NCBI GenBank assembly: GCA_012934845.2
Contig: WNNJ02000688.1
Location: 22,061-86,060 of the forward strand
Origin: Pomphorhynchus laevis
Taxonomy: Eukaryota; Acanthocephala; Palaeacanthocephala; Echinorhynchida; Pomphorhynchidae
DNA length: 64,000 nucleotides
Direction of reading: 5' to 3'
Of the stretch, positions 1-10,040 are shown in pieces. The position numbers and the translations under genes are program-made. Within the stretch, counting starts at the first letter, position 1, and each line of letters begins with the position of its first letter. The notes beneath the pieces were generated by a model. It searched no databases. It saw only the letters and a program-made list of their open reading frames with translations, and was not told the origin of the DNA.

Positions 1-30
1 AGTGACTAAAGAGAACATGAGTTCGAATCA

Positions 31-836
31 TTAAGAGAGGACATATGACGCGTGAAAGCAATGCTTGAAAACAATTTTTAGGATAGGAGGCTTGGAAGAA
101 TTACATTGAGAAGATTTATTTAGGCGGATGAATGCGACAGGAGAGATGCTGTTGAAAAAGGATGGTTTATCCGCAGGAACAAGGGACGAGATGATGGATC
201 TGAATGCTGAAACATCGTGGTCGAGACGTGCTTGTGGAGATAAAGAGGTGGAAGGAGTGATATTAGTGACGATGACGCAACGATCGCGAGAAGGAAAGCG
301 TTTCCGTAAAGGAGGACGAGTAACGTGAGTTGGAGAGATCACGATAGGAGAGCTCGGAGTTGAGGGTATCAAGGTGTAGGTTTGACAGCGAAAGACAAAG
401 AGGATTTGGATAATAGAGAGGGTAGTAAGCGATGTGAGGAAAGGTTATGGGTGGAAGGATTGTGGAGGTTCGTGGAGGTGATTTTGATTGAGGGATGTAG
501 GTTATTGAGAAACGAGACAGAAGGGAATATACGAGAAATGTCGGGAAGTGAAGACATGGAATTAGAAGTGCATGTGGTGGCAGGATCAAAGGGTTGACAA
601 AGGATATCAGAAACGACTGGGGTGTTTAAAATGTACGCGTTGGAGGTTGATATGTTCTTATGTGAGAGGTCGCGTATGAGTTTGTTAGCACAAATGCCAC
701 ATAGGAAGTTTTCTTTAGATTTACTGTTGTCGCATGCGATTGTAGTCCAGACACTGCAGTCGTGTGTCGAGCACTGTACTTGTAGTTGAGCACAGTTGGT
801 GTCGGTCGTAGCTAACTTCTTACGTCCTCTCATCAA
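31..836 (-). pseudogene. LINE family A ORF1 remnant, frameshifted
   Basis: This is the 5' gene of an A-family LINE on the minus strand, running off the left edge. The N-terminus (from 836) has a basic start and a Cys/His cluster followed by CGIC, the same layout as the intact ORF1 at 15894-16967. The reading frame changes near 370: residues matching the middle of ORF1 continue in another frame from 372 to 31, including the RPPLRKRF and DRCVIVTNITPS motifs. LINE ORF1 proteins bind the element RNA. Only ORF1 is visible here; whether ORF2 follows outside the window cannot be known. Assignment to the family is firm because motif order and wording match the second copy closely. Confidence 0.8.
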
Positions 837-879
837 CGTCCTTGTGTGCTAAAATTGTTAAATTTGCTGGATGTATCTG

Positions 880-2320
880 GAACTGGATTGATTGTAAGAA
901 TTTCTAATATCCAAAACTATCGAATTATCTATCGATATTCTCTGAATTACCGAATCCGGGCACTCTGACTCTGACGATCTTGCTATTCGTCGTGTATGTC
1001 GCTCTGGTTGTTTTTTAGTTGAATCAGCTCGTCAAATTGCCTCTTATACATCTACTGCTTCTAACCATTACGGTATTGTTGCCATTGCACGTCCCACAAT
1101 GTATCTACGTAAAATTAACGTTAACATCCGTTACACATCGTTCAAATTACTCATATGCAGATTATCAACTCCTTTCCCTCTGGAACTAGTGATTGTATAC
1201 CGTCCAGGTTCAGTTGCCCCATCACGTATCTTCTTTAACGACTTTGCAGATCTTATGTTTCACTGTTCATTGTCTTATACTCCTTCATTTGTTCTCGTAA
1301 CTTTAGCATTCGTCTTGATCATCCGGCTGACTCTGATTCTATCACTTTAACTAATCTTTTTTCTGATTTTAACTATAAATTACTTTCAACAAGCCCAACT
1401 CATATTCTCGGCGGTGCTCTCGGCATCATTGCTGTTCCTAACTGCTTCAATGACTATACCTTCTTGTCAATTACTGATCCTAGTTTATCCGATCATTTCC
1501 TTGTCACTCTTACTTATCCCCATCCTCCTTCTTCGTCTTAACCATTATCCACACAAAGTCGACGCTGAAAACTTCTCGATATCCCTATTATCTGCACAGC
1601 CTAACTAAATTCTTCAATCTTTTCACTTCCTCTTAACTATCTCTCTCCTGATGATCTCTTCATTCTGTTTGATTTTGAACTTACAAACATCCTTAACAAC
1701 CTTCTGCCTATTATACCACTACGTTTTCAGCGGTCGCGCCATGCTCCCTGATTCGATTCGGACTGTAGTCTTTCTAAGCGTCGGCTCCGTCATTCTTATC
1801 GTATGCTTAATCGTTTTCTTAAACATTCTCCAAACTCACTCACTTCAAATCTCCGTGCTTCCTATCTTTCTCTCCGCCGTTCCCATATCATTCTTCTGCG
1901 AACTAAAAATACTCTCTATTGGCGAAATCAACCCGAGTCATCTTTTAACTCTAAATCTCATTGGAAAATCTTAAACTCAATTCTTTCACGATCATATACC
2001 CCTTGTAATATAAATCCTGATGAATTTTCTTCTTATCTACAAACTAAGCTATCTAATTTGCTTTCCCTAGTACCCATAGCCCCCTTGTACCCACTATTCT
2101 CTTTAAATACTTCCCTCCCAAAGCTATTCCACCTTCTTCCCGTTTCGTCTGATGAAGCTTCTTCGGTTATGATGTCATTAACTAATAAAACCTCTTCTTC
2201 TGACCCAATTCCCACTCACATGCTTAAAAATATCTGCTCCTATATCTTACCATTCCTAACCACATTGTTCAACTCGTCCATCCGTAGCCGTACATTTCCT
2301 TCCATCTGGAAATGTGCCAA
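880..2320 (+). pseudogene. LINE family B, endonuclease and pre-RT part, broken
   Basis: Plus-strand remnant of a B-family LINE. An APE-type endonuclease can be followed through several frames: an IVYRPGS motif near 1195, then the segment equivalent to THILGGALD near 1400 and a SDHF-like end near 1495. The pre-RT linker follows to about 2310, ending in IRSRTFPSIWK. A nearly identical stretch lies at 25000-26380, so these are two copies of one subfamily. Several stops and frameshifts interrupt it. The element is cut off abruptly at about 2320, where a perfect hairpin begins. Confidence 0.8.
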
Positions 2321-2321
2321 T

Positions 2322-2366
2322 AATTCCTCTCGGAGTTTTTCAAGGCGAAAAACTCCGAGAGGAATT
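2322..2366. repeat. Perfect 19-bp inverted repeat with 7-nt loop
   Basis: Arms at 2322-2340 and 2348-2366 are exact reverse complements; the loop is CAAGGCG. The hairpin sits exactly where B-family LINE sequence stops and a D-type endonuclease fragment begins, so it marks a rearrangement or insertion boundary. Confidence 0.95.
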
Positions 2367-2452
2367 AAACGTACGCTTTTTCTTGTCACAAGTAAGCGAG
2401 AGCATGAATTTTCGAAAAGATTACCGAACTTTCAGTTTATTTTAATTCGTGG

Positions 2453-3200
2453 TTGGAGAACATTCGCTTACATGCCACTAGACCTGGAGCGTCATCATGG
2501 CTCTGTTCGCTACCACTCGACAACAGACGCTTACATCTTTTCCCGAGACAGTTTAAAGATATTATCGCTATTCGGTATGGTCAAATTCCATCTGACATAG
2601 TCGAAAAAAGTGCCCTAATGGATAAGACATCAACATTTCCCATACACTCTCATTTAAAACAGGTCTCCCGATAATTTGCCACAACGCAATGAGAGATATA
2701 CTTGCAAATGAACTAACGAAGGTTTGTCATTCTGTTGAAGTTAAACCGCATCTTACAACCGTTCTCAGCAAATTAAAATTTAATAAGTCTTCAACGTCAC
2801 GTAATCAGAGTGCTCACCTTGACATTGCTGTTCAGGATTGAAAAATGACAGGTTCGAGCGAACGTTTATAGACGTCAACATATCAAGACGTCAACATATC
2901 AAGACGTCAACATATCAAGACGTCAACATATCAAGACGTCAACATATCAAGCATGATTCGATCTGTCAATCAGAATTTCGAATACAATAAAAGTAGAAAA
3001 ATATCAAAATATGGCGAACGCATTCGTGAAGTAGAGGGTGGTGTATTAATTCCATTTGTTACTTCAACGTCGGGAGCATTGGGAAAACAGGGCCTGTTTC
3101 TACTAAAGATTTAAGCTGGTGGCGTCTCAAATCGTCACAACACCGATTATGAAGAAGCACTTGTGTCAATCTAGAGAAGGGTATCTCTTGAAATAGCTCG
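2453..3200 (+). pseudogene. RLE-type element, C-terminal domain remnant (D1)
   Basis: Frames in this stretch spell the C-terminus of an RLE-bearing reverse transcriptase protein. Visible in order are FKDIIAIRYG (near 2550), a CPNG-type Cys motif, a degenerate ICHNAMRDILA helix, an AHLDIA motif near 2815, ERTFIDVN near 2855, then YGERIREVE and IPFVTSTSGALGKQG near 3015-3090. The same motif order appears in the fragments at 3430-4050 and 49410-49640. The open frame is broken, and a 16-bp tandem array lies inside it. Assignment to an RLE-type non-LTR retroelement is by motif pattern; the exact clade is not certain. Confidence 0.65.
2870..2951. repeat. Tandem repeat, 16-bp unit, five copies
   Basis: The unit agacgtcaacatatca is repeated five times without a visible mismatch, ending in a partial copy. 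It lies inside the D1 coding remnant, just after the ERTFIDVN motif. Confidence 0.95.
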
Positions 3201-3419
3201 TGCGCCTTCAGCTTGCTTATAAGCTCCTCGGACGAGTGGAAACACATTCAAGAGGATACGTCTCTCAGTTGTTTTACCAACACAAACTTAAAATCTTTAC
3301 AGGCTAACACTGCAGCCTTAATTGGTGAGGAAAATAATGATAGGAATAATAGCAAATTGTTGTCACTGAAAAATTCAAATAATCGATATATTTCAGCGTT
3401 GAAGCATGTATATATTTCT

Positions 3420-4180
3420 GTGCTTCAACATGGCTCTTCGCAAAACCGTTAGATTTGTTTCAACGACAGCTGGGGTTGCGTCAATTTCAAAATGTATTAG
3501 CCGTGAGATACGGATGGCTTCCCCCGAATCAACCAGTAAATTGTACATGTGGTGTGCTACGCTCTATATATGTCATGTCTTTACTGCCAAGTTGGTGGTC
3601 TTTTTACAGTAAGGCATAATACCGTAAAAAACTGTTTAGCTAAAAAGCTTTCCATTGTTACAACATCTGTGGCGTTAGAACCTGTGCTTCGCAGCTTACC
3701 AAGTAACACTATTCGAAAGATGGACTTCGATGCTAGACATGAATGCTAGATTAGACGTAGAATGCAATGGCTTATTTGGTGATATAATTGAGCAGCCTCT
3801 CTTTGACATCTGCATTTACAATCACTTAGCTCCATCATATTCTTCATGTGATCCACAATCAAATTTACGTTACCATGCGAAAAGAAAACTAGGAAATTAC
3901 GGAGAACGAGTTTTAAAGTTTAAAGACACAAACTTTTACGCTTTCGTTGGATTATGTATTGGAACATTGGGTGACTACGCAATGATAATTTTCAAAAGAA
4001 TTGCACATATTGAGCCTGAAAAAACAATCACCCATATAATGTGTGCATAACCGCATCCGCGTAGATTTTGGATTATTAAATTTCCAGAACAGCTTCAGTA
4101 GCGTTACGTTGTGCAAGATCGTGCGGTGGTAAATTTAATGGAGTCTCCTCACTAAGGGAGTAGCAATTGTATAAAGTTAA
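3420..4180 (+). pseudogene. RLE-type element, C-terminal domain and 3' end (D2)
   Basis: Second D-type fragment. Frames give VRYGWLPPNQP, a CTCG Cys pair, CLYCQVGGLFTVRHN, ALEPVLRSLP, a LDVECNGLFG motif, PLFDICIYNH and YGERVLKF-FYAFVG. The H-N and E-P-L motifs, followed by a D-x-x and an F-D-x-x strand, fit a restriction-like endonuclease. Frameshifts occur near 3600 and 3750. About 130 bp of 3' non-coding sequence (to about 4180) is shared with the inverted copy at 21721-22655, showing that both descend from one mobile element. Confidence 0.7.
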
Positions 4181-4355
4181 CATTTTTTCTTTTATCGTAA
4201 TAATAAATTTCTTTTTATTAAAAATATATATAAATTTCCAAATTTTTCCTTTCGGTAAATTCAAAATTTTCGCCGTATTCGTTCCAAGGAACAAATAAAT
4301 ATTTATTATAGCCACACAAATTGATAATAATTTAGCAGCAAAAAAGAGGGCAAAC

Positions 4356-4784
4356 CATCAGCCATTAGAAACTTTGGGATTTTATCAACGTTCCACTCTC
4401 GTCCACGTCCGTATTTGTCCATGTTGTCGGTAGATTGATTGAAAAATTTAAAAAGCTGAATTTAGGAGAGAAATAAACAATCAAAGGATGTGATCAAAAA
4501 AGGATGTACTTACAAACTCTAAAGGTGTAAATGAAGTTGTCTCTGCTCCGTAGTAATTATTACGGTCAATGTGCAAAATTTTCTTTCCTTCTTTGCCTAA
4601 TAATCCTGCTAGCACACATTCCTAGAAACGTCGATAAAATGAAATAAATGACAATTCATGCCAATAGGATGCGAGTAAATTTCACTATCAGTAAATGCCA
4701 AAGACAATATAACCAAAATGAAAAAGCTAATTATACTACCTTAAGACCAGTTCCCAAGAATATAATATCGTATTTCTCATCCAT
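4356..4784 (-). CDS. Gdi: Rab GDP dissociation inhibitor, first three coding exons
   Basis: Three exons can be read on the minus strand. Exon 1 (4784-4740) encodes [15 protein letters not shown], the canonical GDI start with its GxGxxE nucleotide-fold motif. Intron 1 begins GTAGTA and ends CTAG. Exon 2 (4621-4514) encodes 36 residues including [13 protein letters not shown] and ends before GTAAGT. Exon 3 (4455-4356) encodes [19 protein letters not shown] and is followed by a possible GTTTGC donor. Phases agree across the junctions. GDI extracts GDP-bound Rab GTPases from membranes and keeps them soluble. About 84 residues of a family protein of roughly 440 are present. Later exons are not seen; lower coordinates hold only element remnants, so the rest lies beyond a long intron or is lost. 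Confidence 0.85.
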
Positions 4785-5379
4785 TGGCAATTAGTTAGAA
4801 TACTAGTAGAGACAGATCGAACTTGGTTAACAAATCTACAACTGTGAAATATTAATTTAATTCTTGGACCCGGAAAAATAGATTGTAACGTTAAAGCTTA
4901 AAAACATTACAATTATAATTAATAGTTTTAAATTGTATAATGAAACAAAAACTCTACAAATATGAATTTCTACAGGTACGTCCTTTGTAGTGGGTTATGC
5001 CGTCTTACAACTAGAAACTAAGGGTAGCGGGTTATGAACGCCAACTTTTCTGCGTTTATCGTTACTATTATTAATAAATATATACACTTTTTTGATTTTG
5101 CTTAAATATAATTTTGATTGTCCAGCTGTTTTTCATACAATTTTTTGAGACAATGAGCATCTTTGATACTATATGCAAACGTCATGATTCAATTGTATTA
5201 TGTTTAATTGTTTAATTTGTATTGTGTTTTTTTAATTTTAATGAATTTCTTGGGAATTACTAACTGTTTTTGTTTTGTTGGCTTTTATATATTATTATAC
5301 ATTACACAACATACGAGCATTAGCTCAAATAGCTGGCTCACAATAAGTTTGTAGATAAGTTAATTAATTATTAAAATAA
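4785..5379. other. AT-rich DNA upstream of GDI, no gene seen
   Basis: No coding motif or element match was recognised. By position it would contain the 5' untranslated region and promoter of the GDI gene on the minus strand, but no specific control site can be identified by eye. Confidence 0.4.
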
Positions 5380-6847
5380 GGAAATGCAACACGAAGCATT
5401 GCCTGATCCATTCGTAGTCTTCGAAGCACTAAAATAAGGGAAGCATTATCTGATAGGTCGCTCATTTACTCATTTAAGTTAATCACTGACCAAGGTTTAG
5501 TGGTATTTGTTTTCTGAGAAACAATAATAAGACTAAAAACGAGAAAATTTCTCTCTGGCGACTTGACTCATCTCCTTTCCAATACGACGTAGTGTATCGA
5601 AGCGGAACCGACAACCTGACGGCCGATTTGTTAAAAAGAACGAAAAACACATTAGCATCGTTAAGTAGTAGCTACCCACCGCTCAAGGTTATACATGAAA
5701 GCTTATGTCACCCTGCAATCACAAGGCTCTTGCAGTACGTTCGCAAAAACCATCTTCCTTTTAACAAAAACGACGTTGAGTCCGTAATCCATTCATGTAA
5801 AACATGTTCCTTATGAAAGCCGAGATTCTTTAAGCCATATTATCGTCCAACGATCAAGGCTACTCAAGTATTTGAGACTGAATATGGACTTCAAAGGACA
5901 ACTTCCGTCTAACACTCGAATTGTTATTTGTTTTGTATAGTTGATGAATTTTCGCGATATCATTTCGCTATACCGTGCTTAGATACATCTTCCAAAACTT
6001 TTATTCGGTACCTTACTGGGATATTCACGCTCTTCAGATTGCCTAGCTATTTGCATTCGAATCAAGTTTCGTATTTTAAATCCGACGAACTGTGGCGTTT
6101 TTGTTCAGATCGATCAATAGCTATGAGTAGATCTACACCGAATAACCCATGAAAGGAATGGGCAAGCTGAAAGGTACGTAGGAGTAATTTGGAAGACGAT
6201 CCAACTGGTTATGAATGAAAAGAAACTCACTTTAAGCCAACGGAAAGACGTTCTTCCACAAGTACTGTCGTCAATTAGACATTTACTATGTACTTCAACG
6301 AGTAGAAGTCCACATTCGAGAGTATTTACTTTTGAAAGGCGATCATCTATGGGGCAATTAATTCAGAATTGACTATTGGAACCAGGACCTGTCTTATTAA
6401 AGAAGAATGCCAACTCCAAACATGAATGTCATGTAGAAATTGCTTATTTAATACACAGCAATGGGCTTTAATACACAGCAATGGGCACTATGCCCAAAAA
6501 AAATTCAGTGGCCGAGAACTCAACGTTTCGACAAGAAAGCAGGCACCGTATCCACGACGACCACTTGAGAGATCATCAGTTCATCCGTAATTAGATGATG
6601 ATTCTGCACCAGCTTGTTCAACACAAGAACGAAATGTTGAACATAATCGTCCTTCCGATATACGAGACGAATACAGCTCGCAAAACCGAAGATCCACGAT
6701 TCCGGAAACGATAAACCAGTCAAGCATTAATGATACGGAAACTGTATTACCAACAAGAACCAGTAATCGCTCTCGAAGGATGCAGGAATATCTAATGAAT
6801 TACATATTGGACGATGATCAGACCAATCAGCAGACCTAGGAGAAGAA
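5380..6847 (+). pseudogene. Ty3/gypsy retrotransposon gypsy-1, RNase H to integrase remnant
   Basis: Broken plus-strand pol fragment. RNase H is recognisable by KHYLIGRSFT and LITDQ (near 5435-5500), the integrase zinc finger by HESLCHPAITR and SCKTCSL (near 5695-5815), and the integrase core by VDEFSRYHFAIPC and a degenerate SDRSIAMSRSTP near 6110. Stops occur after the zinc finger and later. A purine-rich tract, aggagaagaa, precedes the 3' LTR at 6848. Gag, protease and RT are missing on the left. Confidence 0.8.
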
Positions 6848-6940
6848 TGTTGTGATATAAACTAACTTATTTACTTTGTTATAGATTGTTCAATAACGCC
6901 TACGCGGTATTCGTATTATAACACTATGCAGTGTCGTAAT
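6848..6940 (+). repeat. 3' LTR of gypsy-1 (end approximate)
   Basis: The sequence after the purine tract starts tgttgtgat and contains gttatagattgttcaata, which also occurs in both LTR copies of the gypsy element at 41063-45077. The right boundary is uncertain because a LINE B fragment follows directly. Confidence 0.6.
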
Positions 6941-6957
6941 TTCCTTCGACCTTATTT

Positions 6958-8335
6958 TTGCATTTGACATTGTTGATCATTATATCTTCCAACAAAGCCT
7001 TCGCCACAATTGTGGATCTTATTCCGTTACTGTATCTTGGTTCTATCATATCTAATAACTCTACTGAAATTGCCTGTCTTAAAGTTTCTAATGACTTACT
7101 CATCTCGCGCGATCATAAATTATGTAGTGTCACAGTTTCTCGTGATCTATCGTCTGCTTTTGACATCGTCGATCACTCGATTCTTCTACATCGCCTTCGT
7201 CATGATTATGGCTTCTCTTTACCCACTGTATCATGGTTTTCTTCATATCTGTCAAACCGTACATTTCGCGTCTATTCTAACTCTTCTCTCTCCCATCCTT
7301 CATCCATCCCGACCGGTGTTCCACAAGGCTCCGTATTAGGCCCTATGCTTTTCTCTCTTCTTCTCGGTGACTTGTCTTTAATTTCTCATAAATTTAACTT
7401 CCATGTTATGCAATATGCTGATGACATTCTCATCTATGCTCACGCACCTGCTTATCGTATTCATGATCTTAGTGTTTCTGTTTCCAGCTGTCTTGTCTCA
7501 ATTTCCAACCATCTTTCTTCCCTTCGCCTTTCTCTGAATCCTGATAAATCTAAAATTATGTGGATCCTACCTCGAAGCTTCGGCGTAGAACCTCCTTTCG
7601 TATCACTAAATTCTACAATTCTTCATATCGTTGATAATCTCGTTTTCCTAGGCTTTCATTTCGACAACCGACTTTCACTTAAACCTTTCGTTAGTGATAA
7701 AGTACGCTCATATACCTTGATACTCCGCAATCTCCGTCAAGTTCGTAGATTGCTCGATTTCCCTTCTTGTATAACTCTCATATCTTCTCTTCTTTTCTCA
7801 AGACTTGATTACTGTCTTAGTCTATTTTCCAACTCACCTAAATCCACTCTTCTTCCTTTACAACGCATCATCAACGCTGCCGTCCGAGTTCTCCTCGGTC
7901 TTCGTCGTTTTGATCATACATCCCACTATCTTGTTTCTCTTGATTGGCCTACCATTTATTGTCGTGTTCAAATTCGTCTTCTTATCATTGCTTTTCGCCT
8001 TATAACTTCTCATACCCCTTCATTTCTCAACCTTCCTTTTCTCGACAATTCTCGTACTGTGTATTGTGCTCTGCGTTCCCGTAATTCCATTCCTTTACAT
8101 GTCCTAATCTACCTCTTTTGGCTTCCCCTTCTTCGTTGTGGCTGCTCCTCTCTTGTGGAATCAACTGCCTATTCACATCCGCCAATCAACATCTATGCCG
8201 TACTTCAAACGCCAAATCCAATTTCATTTCAACAATTAACTAATTATCTGTGACTTTTGATATTCTTTTTTTGTTTGTTAGTGGTCATGTAAGCGTGCAT
8301 TTTGCACGCATTTGCCACGTTAAATAAATTATTGT
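6958..8335 (+). pseudogene. LINE family B, RT and C-terminus with 3' tail
   Basis: A long open frame (6958-8253) encodes most of the RT of a B-family LINE: DLSSAFDIVDHS (motif A), GVPQGSVLGPMLFSLLLGD, QYADDILIYAH (catalytic YADD) and NPDKSKIMW. The C-terminal CR1/L2-like region with LPFLDNSR then follows, and the last 70 residues slip frame. Its first 85 bp repeat a motif-A fragment (FDIVDH..SWF) that should come later, so the 5' end is rearranged. The 3' tail at 8281-8335 carries the family hairpin and AATAAA. The N-terminal endonuclease is absent. Confidence 0.85.
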
Positions 8336-8339
8336 ATTA

Positions 8340-8470
8340 TATCTATCTGAACGATTTTTCTGTGTCTATTCCAATGGGTATTTCTCTACCCATTCTATCA
8401 TATGGCGTTCTTTAAGGTTTTGTTCTCGAACCAATTCTTTTCTCTATTCTCTTCGGCGATATTTTCATCA
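8340..8470 (+). pseudogene. Short LINE RT fragment, family B-like
   Basis: Translation gives IPMGISLPILSYGVL followed by a stop, then FVLEPILFSILFGDIF, equivalent to the GVPQGSVLGPLLFSLLLGD block of families A and B. It is more diverged than its neighbour and broken by a stop. Confidence 0.6.
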
Positions 8471-8487
8471 TTACATGTAATCATAAC

Positions 8488-8694
8488 TTATGCTCGTGCA
8501 ATATAATGATAATTACTCTCATTCTTGATACATGGATTTCCTGCTCGCGCACATTTGCAACCTTTGCATTTCCCTGCTTGACCGTTGCACGTACAGCATA
8601 TCGCGATACTTGCAGGTTGACCTCTTGGCATGAAAACTTTTGGTGAGATGTGATTGGGTATGATACTGCAGAACCGACATGATAAATTGTGCAT
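8488..8694 (-). CDS. Small cysteine-rich reading frame, function unknown
   Basis: A 68-codon frame with nine cysteines, most of them in the segment CCTCNGQAGKCKGCKCARAG followed by NPC. The spacing looks like a short metal-binding CxC-type cluster of the kind seen in some transposon-associated proteins. No start context, partner gene or family could be identified. It may be an isolated piece of another element rather than a gene. Confidence 0.3.
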   Translation of the reverse strand: MHNLSCRFCSIIPNHISPKVFMPRGQPASIAICCTCNGQAGKCKGCKCARAGNPCIKNESNYHYIARA

Positions 8695-8869
8695 TTATGC
8701 TTGTATGTTATTTAATTGTAATTCTTTATATTGTAATATTTATATTAATAATAATATTAATCTTTGTGGCCAAGATTTTCCTCGAGCGGAACTGAAATCT
8801 GGAATTTAAGAATTCCAGATTAATAACCAAGACAACTTTTACAACTTTTATAATCGTGGTAGCTCTTTT

Positions 8870-9921
8870 GATACCCTGTTTCTTATTTTAGTAGAGCATT
8901 CGATCGCGTGCGTCATTCTCAGTTGATACAATCATTATTTGATCATGGCATTCCCTGGATGCTTGTAGCGTGGGTTGCTGATTTTCTGTCATCTAGGAGC
9001 TAGATAGTACGGGTTGGTGATTGTTTTTATTCTCCGCATAGTGTGACTTTAAAGGGTTCCTCAGGGGACTGTGCTTAGCCCATTACTTTTTAACATTTTC
9101 ATCATCCTCTGCTGAGTAAACTGCAATGCCAATATCTTGCTTTCACAGATAACTTGAAAGTGTGGAGCACTATTAATTCTCCAAAGGATGTAGAGTTTCT
9201 GCAATGTGATATTGATAGGATAGAAATTTGGAGTAGCCATACAGGAATACTATTGAACGTCTCTGAGTGTGTTCACATTCGTTTCGGGTATAGTTCTGTA
9301 CCTGCCCTATATACTATAGGATCTCAAATAATTAATTGTGTATCTCATGTACGAGACCTTGGTATCATAACTCATTCTTTCTTGAAGTCTAGAATGGACA
9401 CTGAACAGATGCGCGTCTGCCAGAAGAATGCTGTAATTGATAAAAAAACTGCTTCAAGTTTGTGTCATCCACATGTTTTAGAAATCTATTTAATGCACTT
9501 GTAAGACCACATATTGAGTTCGTGATACAAGCCAGTTTTCCAACGTTTAAAAAAAGTTGAATGACTTAGAAAATATTCTTCGTCGTGGCAGCAAACTGTG
9601 TTCAAGTCGTCTCATGTGAGTTATCGCGACAGACTTAAAACTCTGGGTATGATGAATGTTCACCAAAGACTGTACATCCTAGATATGTTAGTAATGTGGT
9701 ATATCGCCAACAGTTCGGATGGATATCCTACCTATTCGGTGGTTATCAAGGATAGACGATGTCACATAGGTCATCCCCTGTTGTTGAGGATATCGTCCCA
9801 TAGTCGCAGTTTACGGTTGGATCGGTTGTCTCATCGTTGTACAAATGCTTGGAATCGACTACCGGCGGAAATGGTGATGGCCACAGACGTTAAGACATTC
9901 AAGACTACTCTCATAAATTAG
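8870..9921 (+). pseudogene. LINE family F, RT core and C-terminus, broken
   Basis: Frames give SRAFDRVRHSQLI (motif A, near 8890), WVADFLSSR, a damaged GVPQGTVLSPLLFN block near 9050, a damaged FADD box near 9145 (the Ala-Asp-Asp reads F-T-D-N), then the long C-terminal part. The final 107 codons (9598-9921) contain VSYRDRLKTLG, then CTNAWNRLPAEMV, the usual LINE C-terminus. Many stops are present. Confidence 0.75.
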
Positions 9922-10040
9922 ACGATTTACGGCGGAAATAATAAATATTACCCCTTTTATTGAAACTTTTATGTTGATTTTGGTGTATGTAATGATGTTT
10001 TCCTGTGATCGATCGAAACGGCTTTATAGCCAATGCTTGC

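Noticed and set aside
2870-2951. Possible CRISPR-like or iteron array
   Set aside because: Head-to-tail 16-bp tandem repeat without spacers, inside a eukaryotic element remnant.
4076-4315. 79-codon minus-strand frame as GDI exon 4
   Set aside because: No GDI residues are present (the expected next segment contains L-V-K and an H-T-G-V motif), and part of the DNA matches the 3' end of element D.
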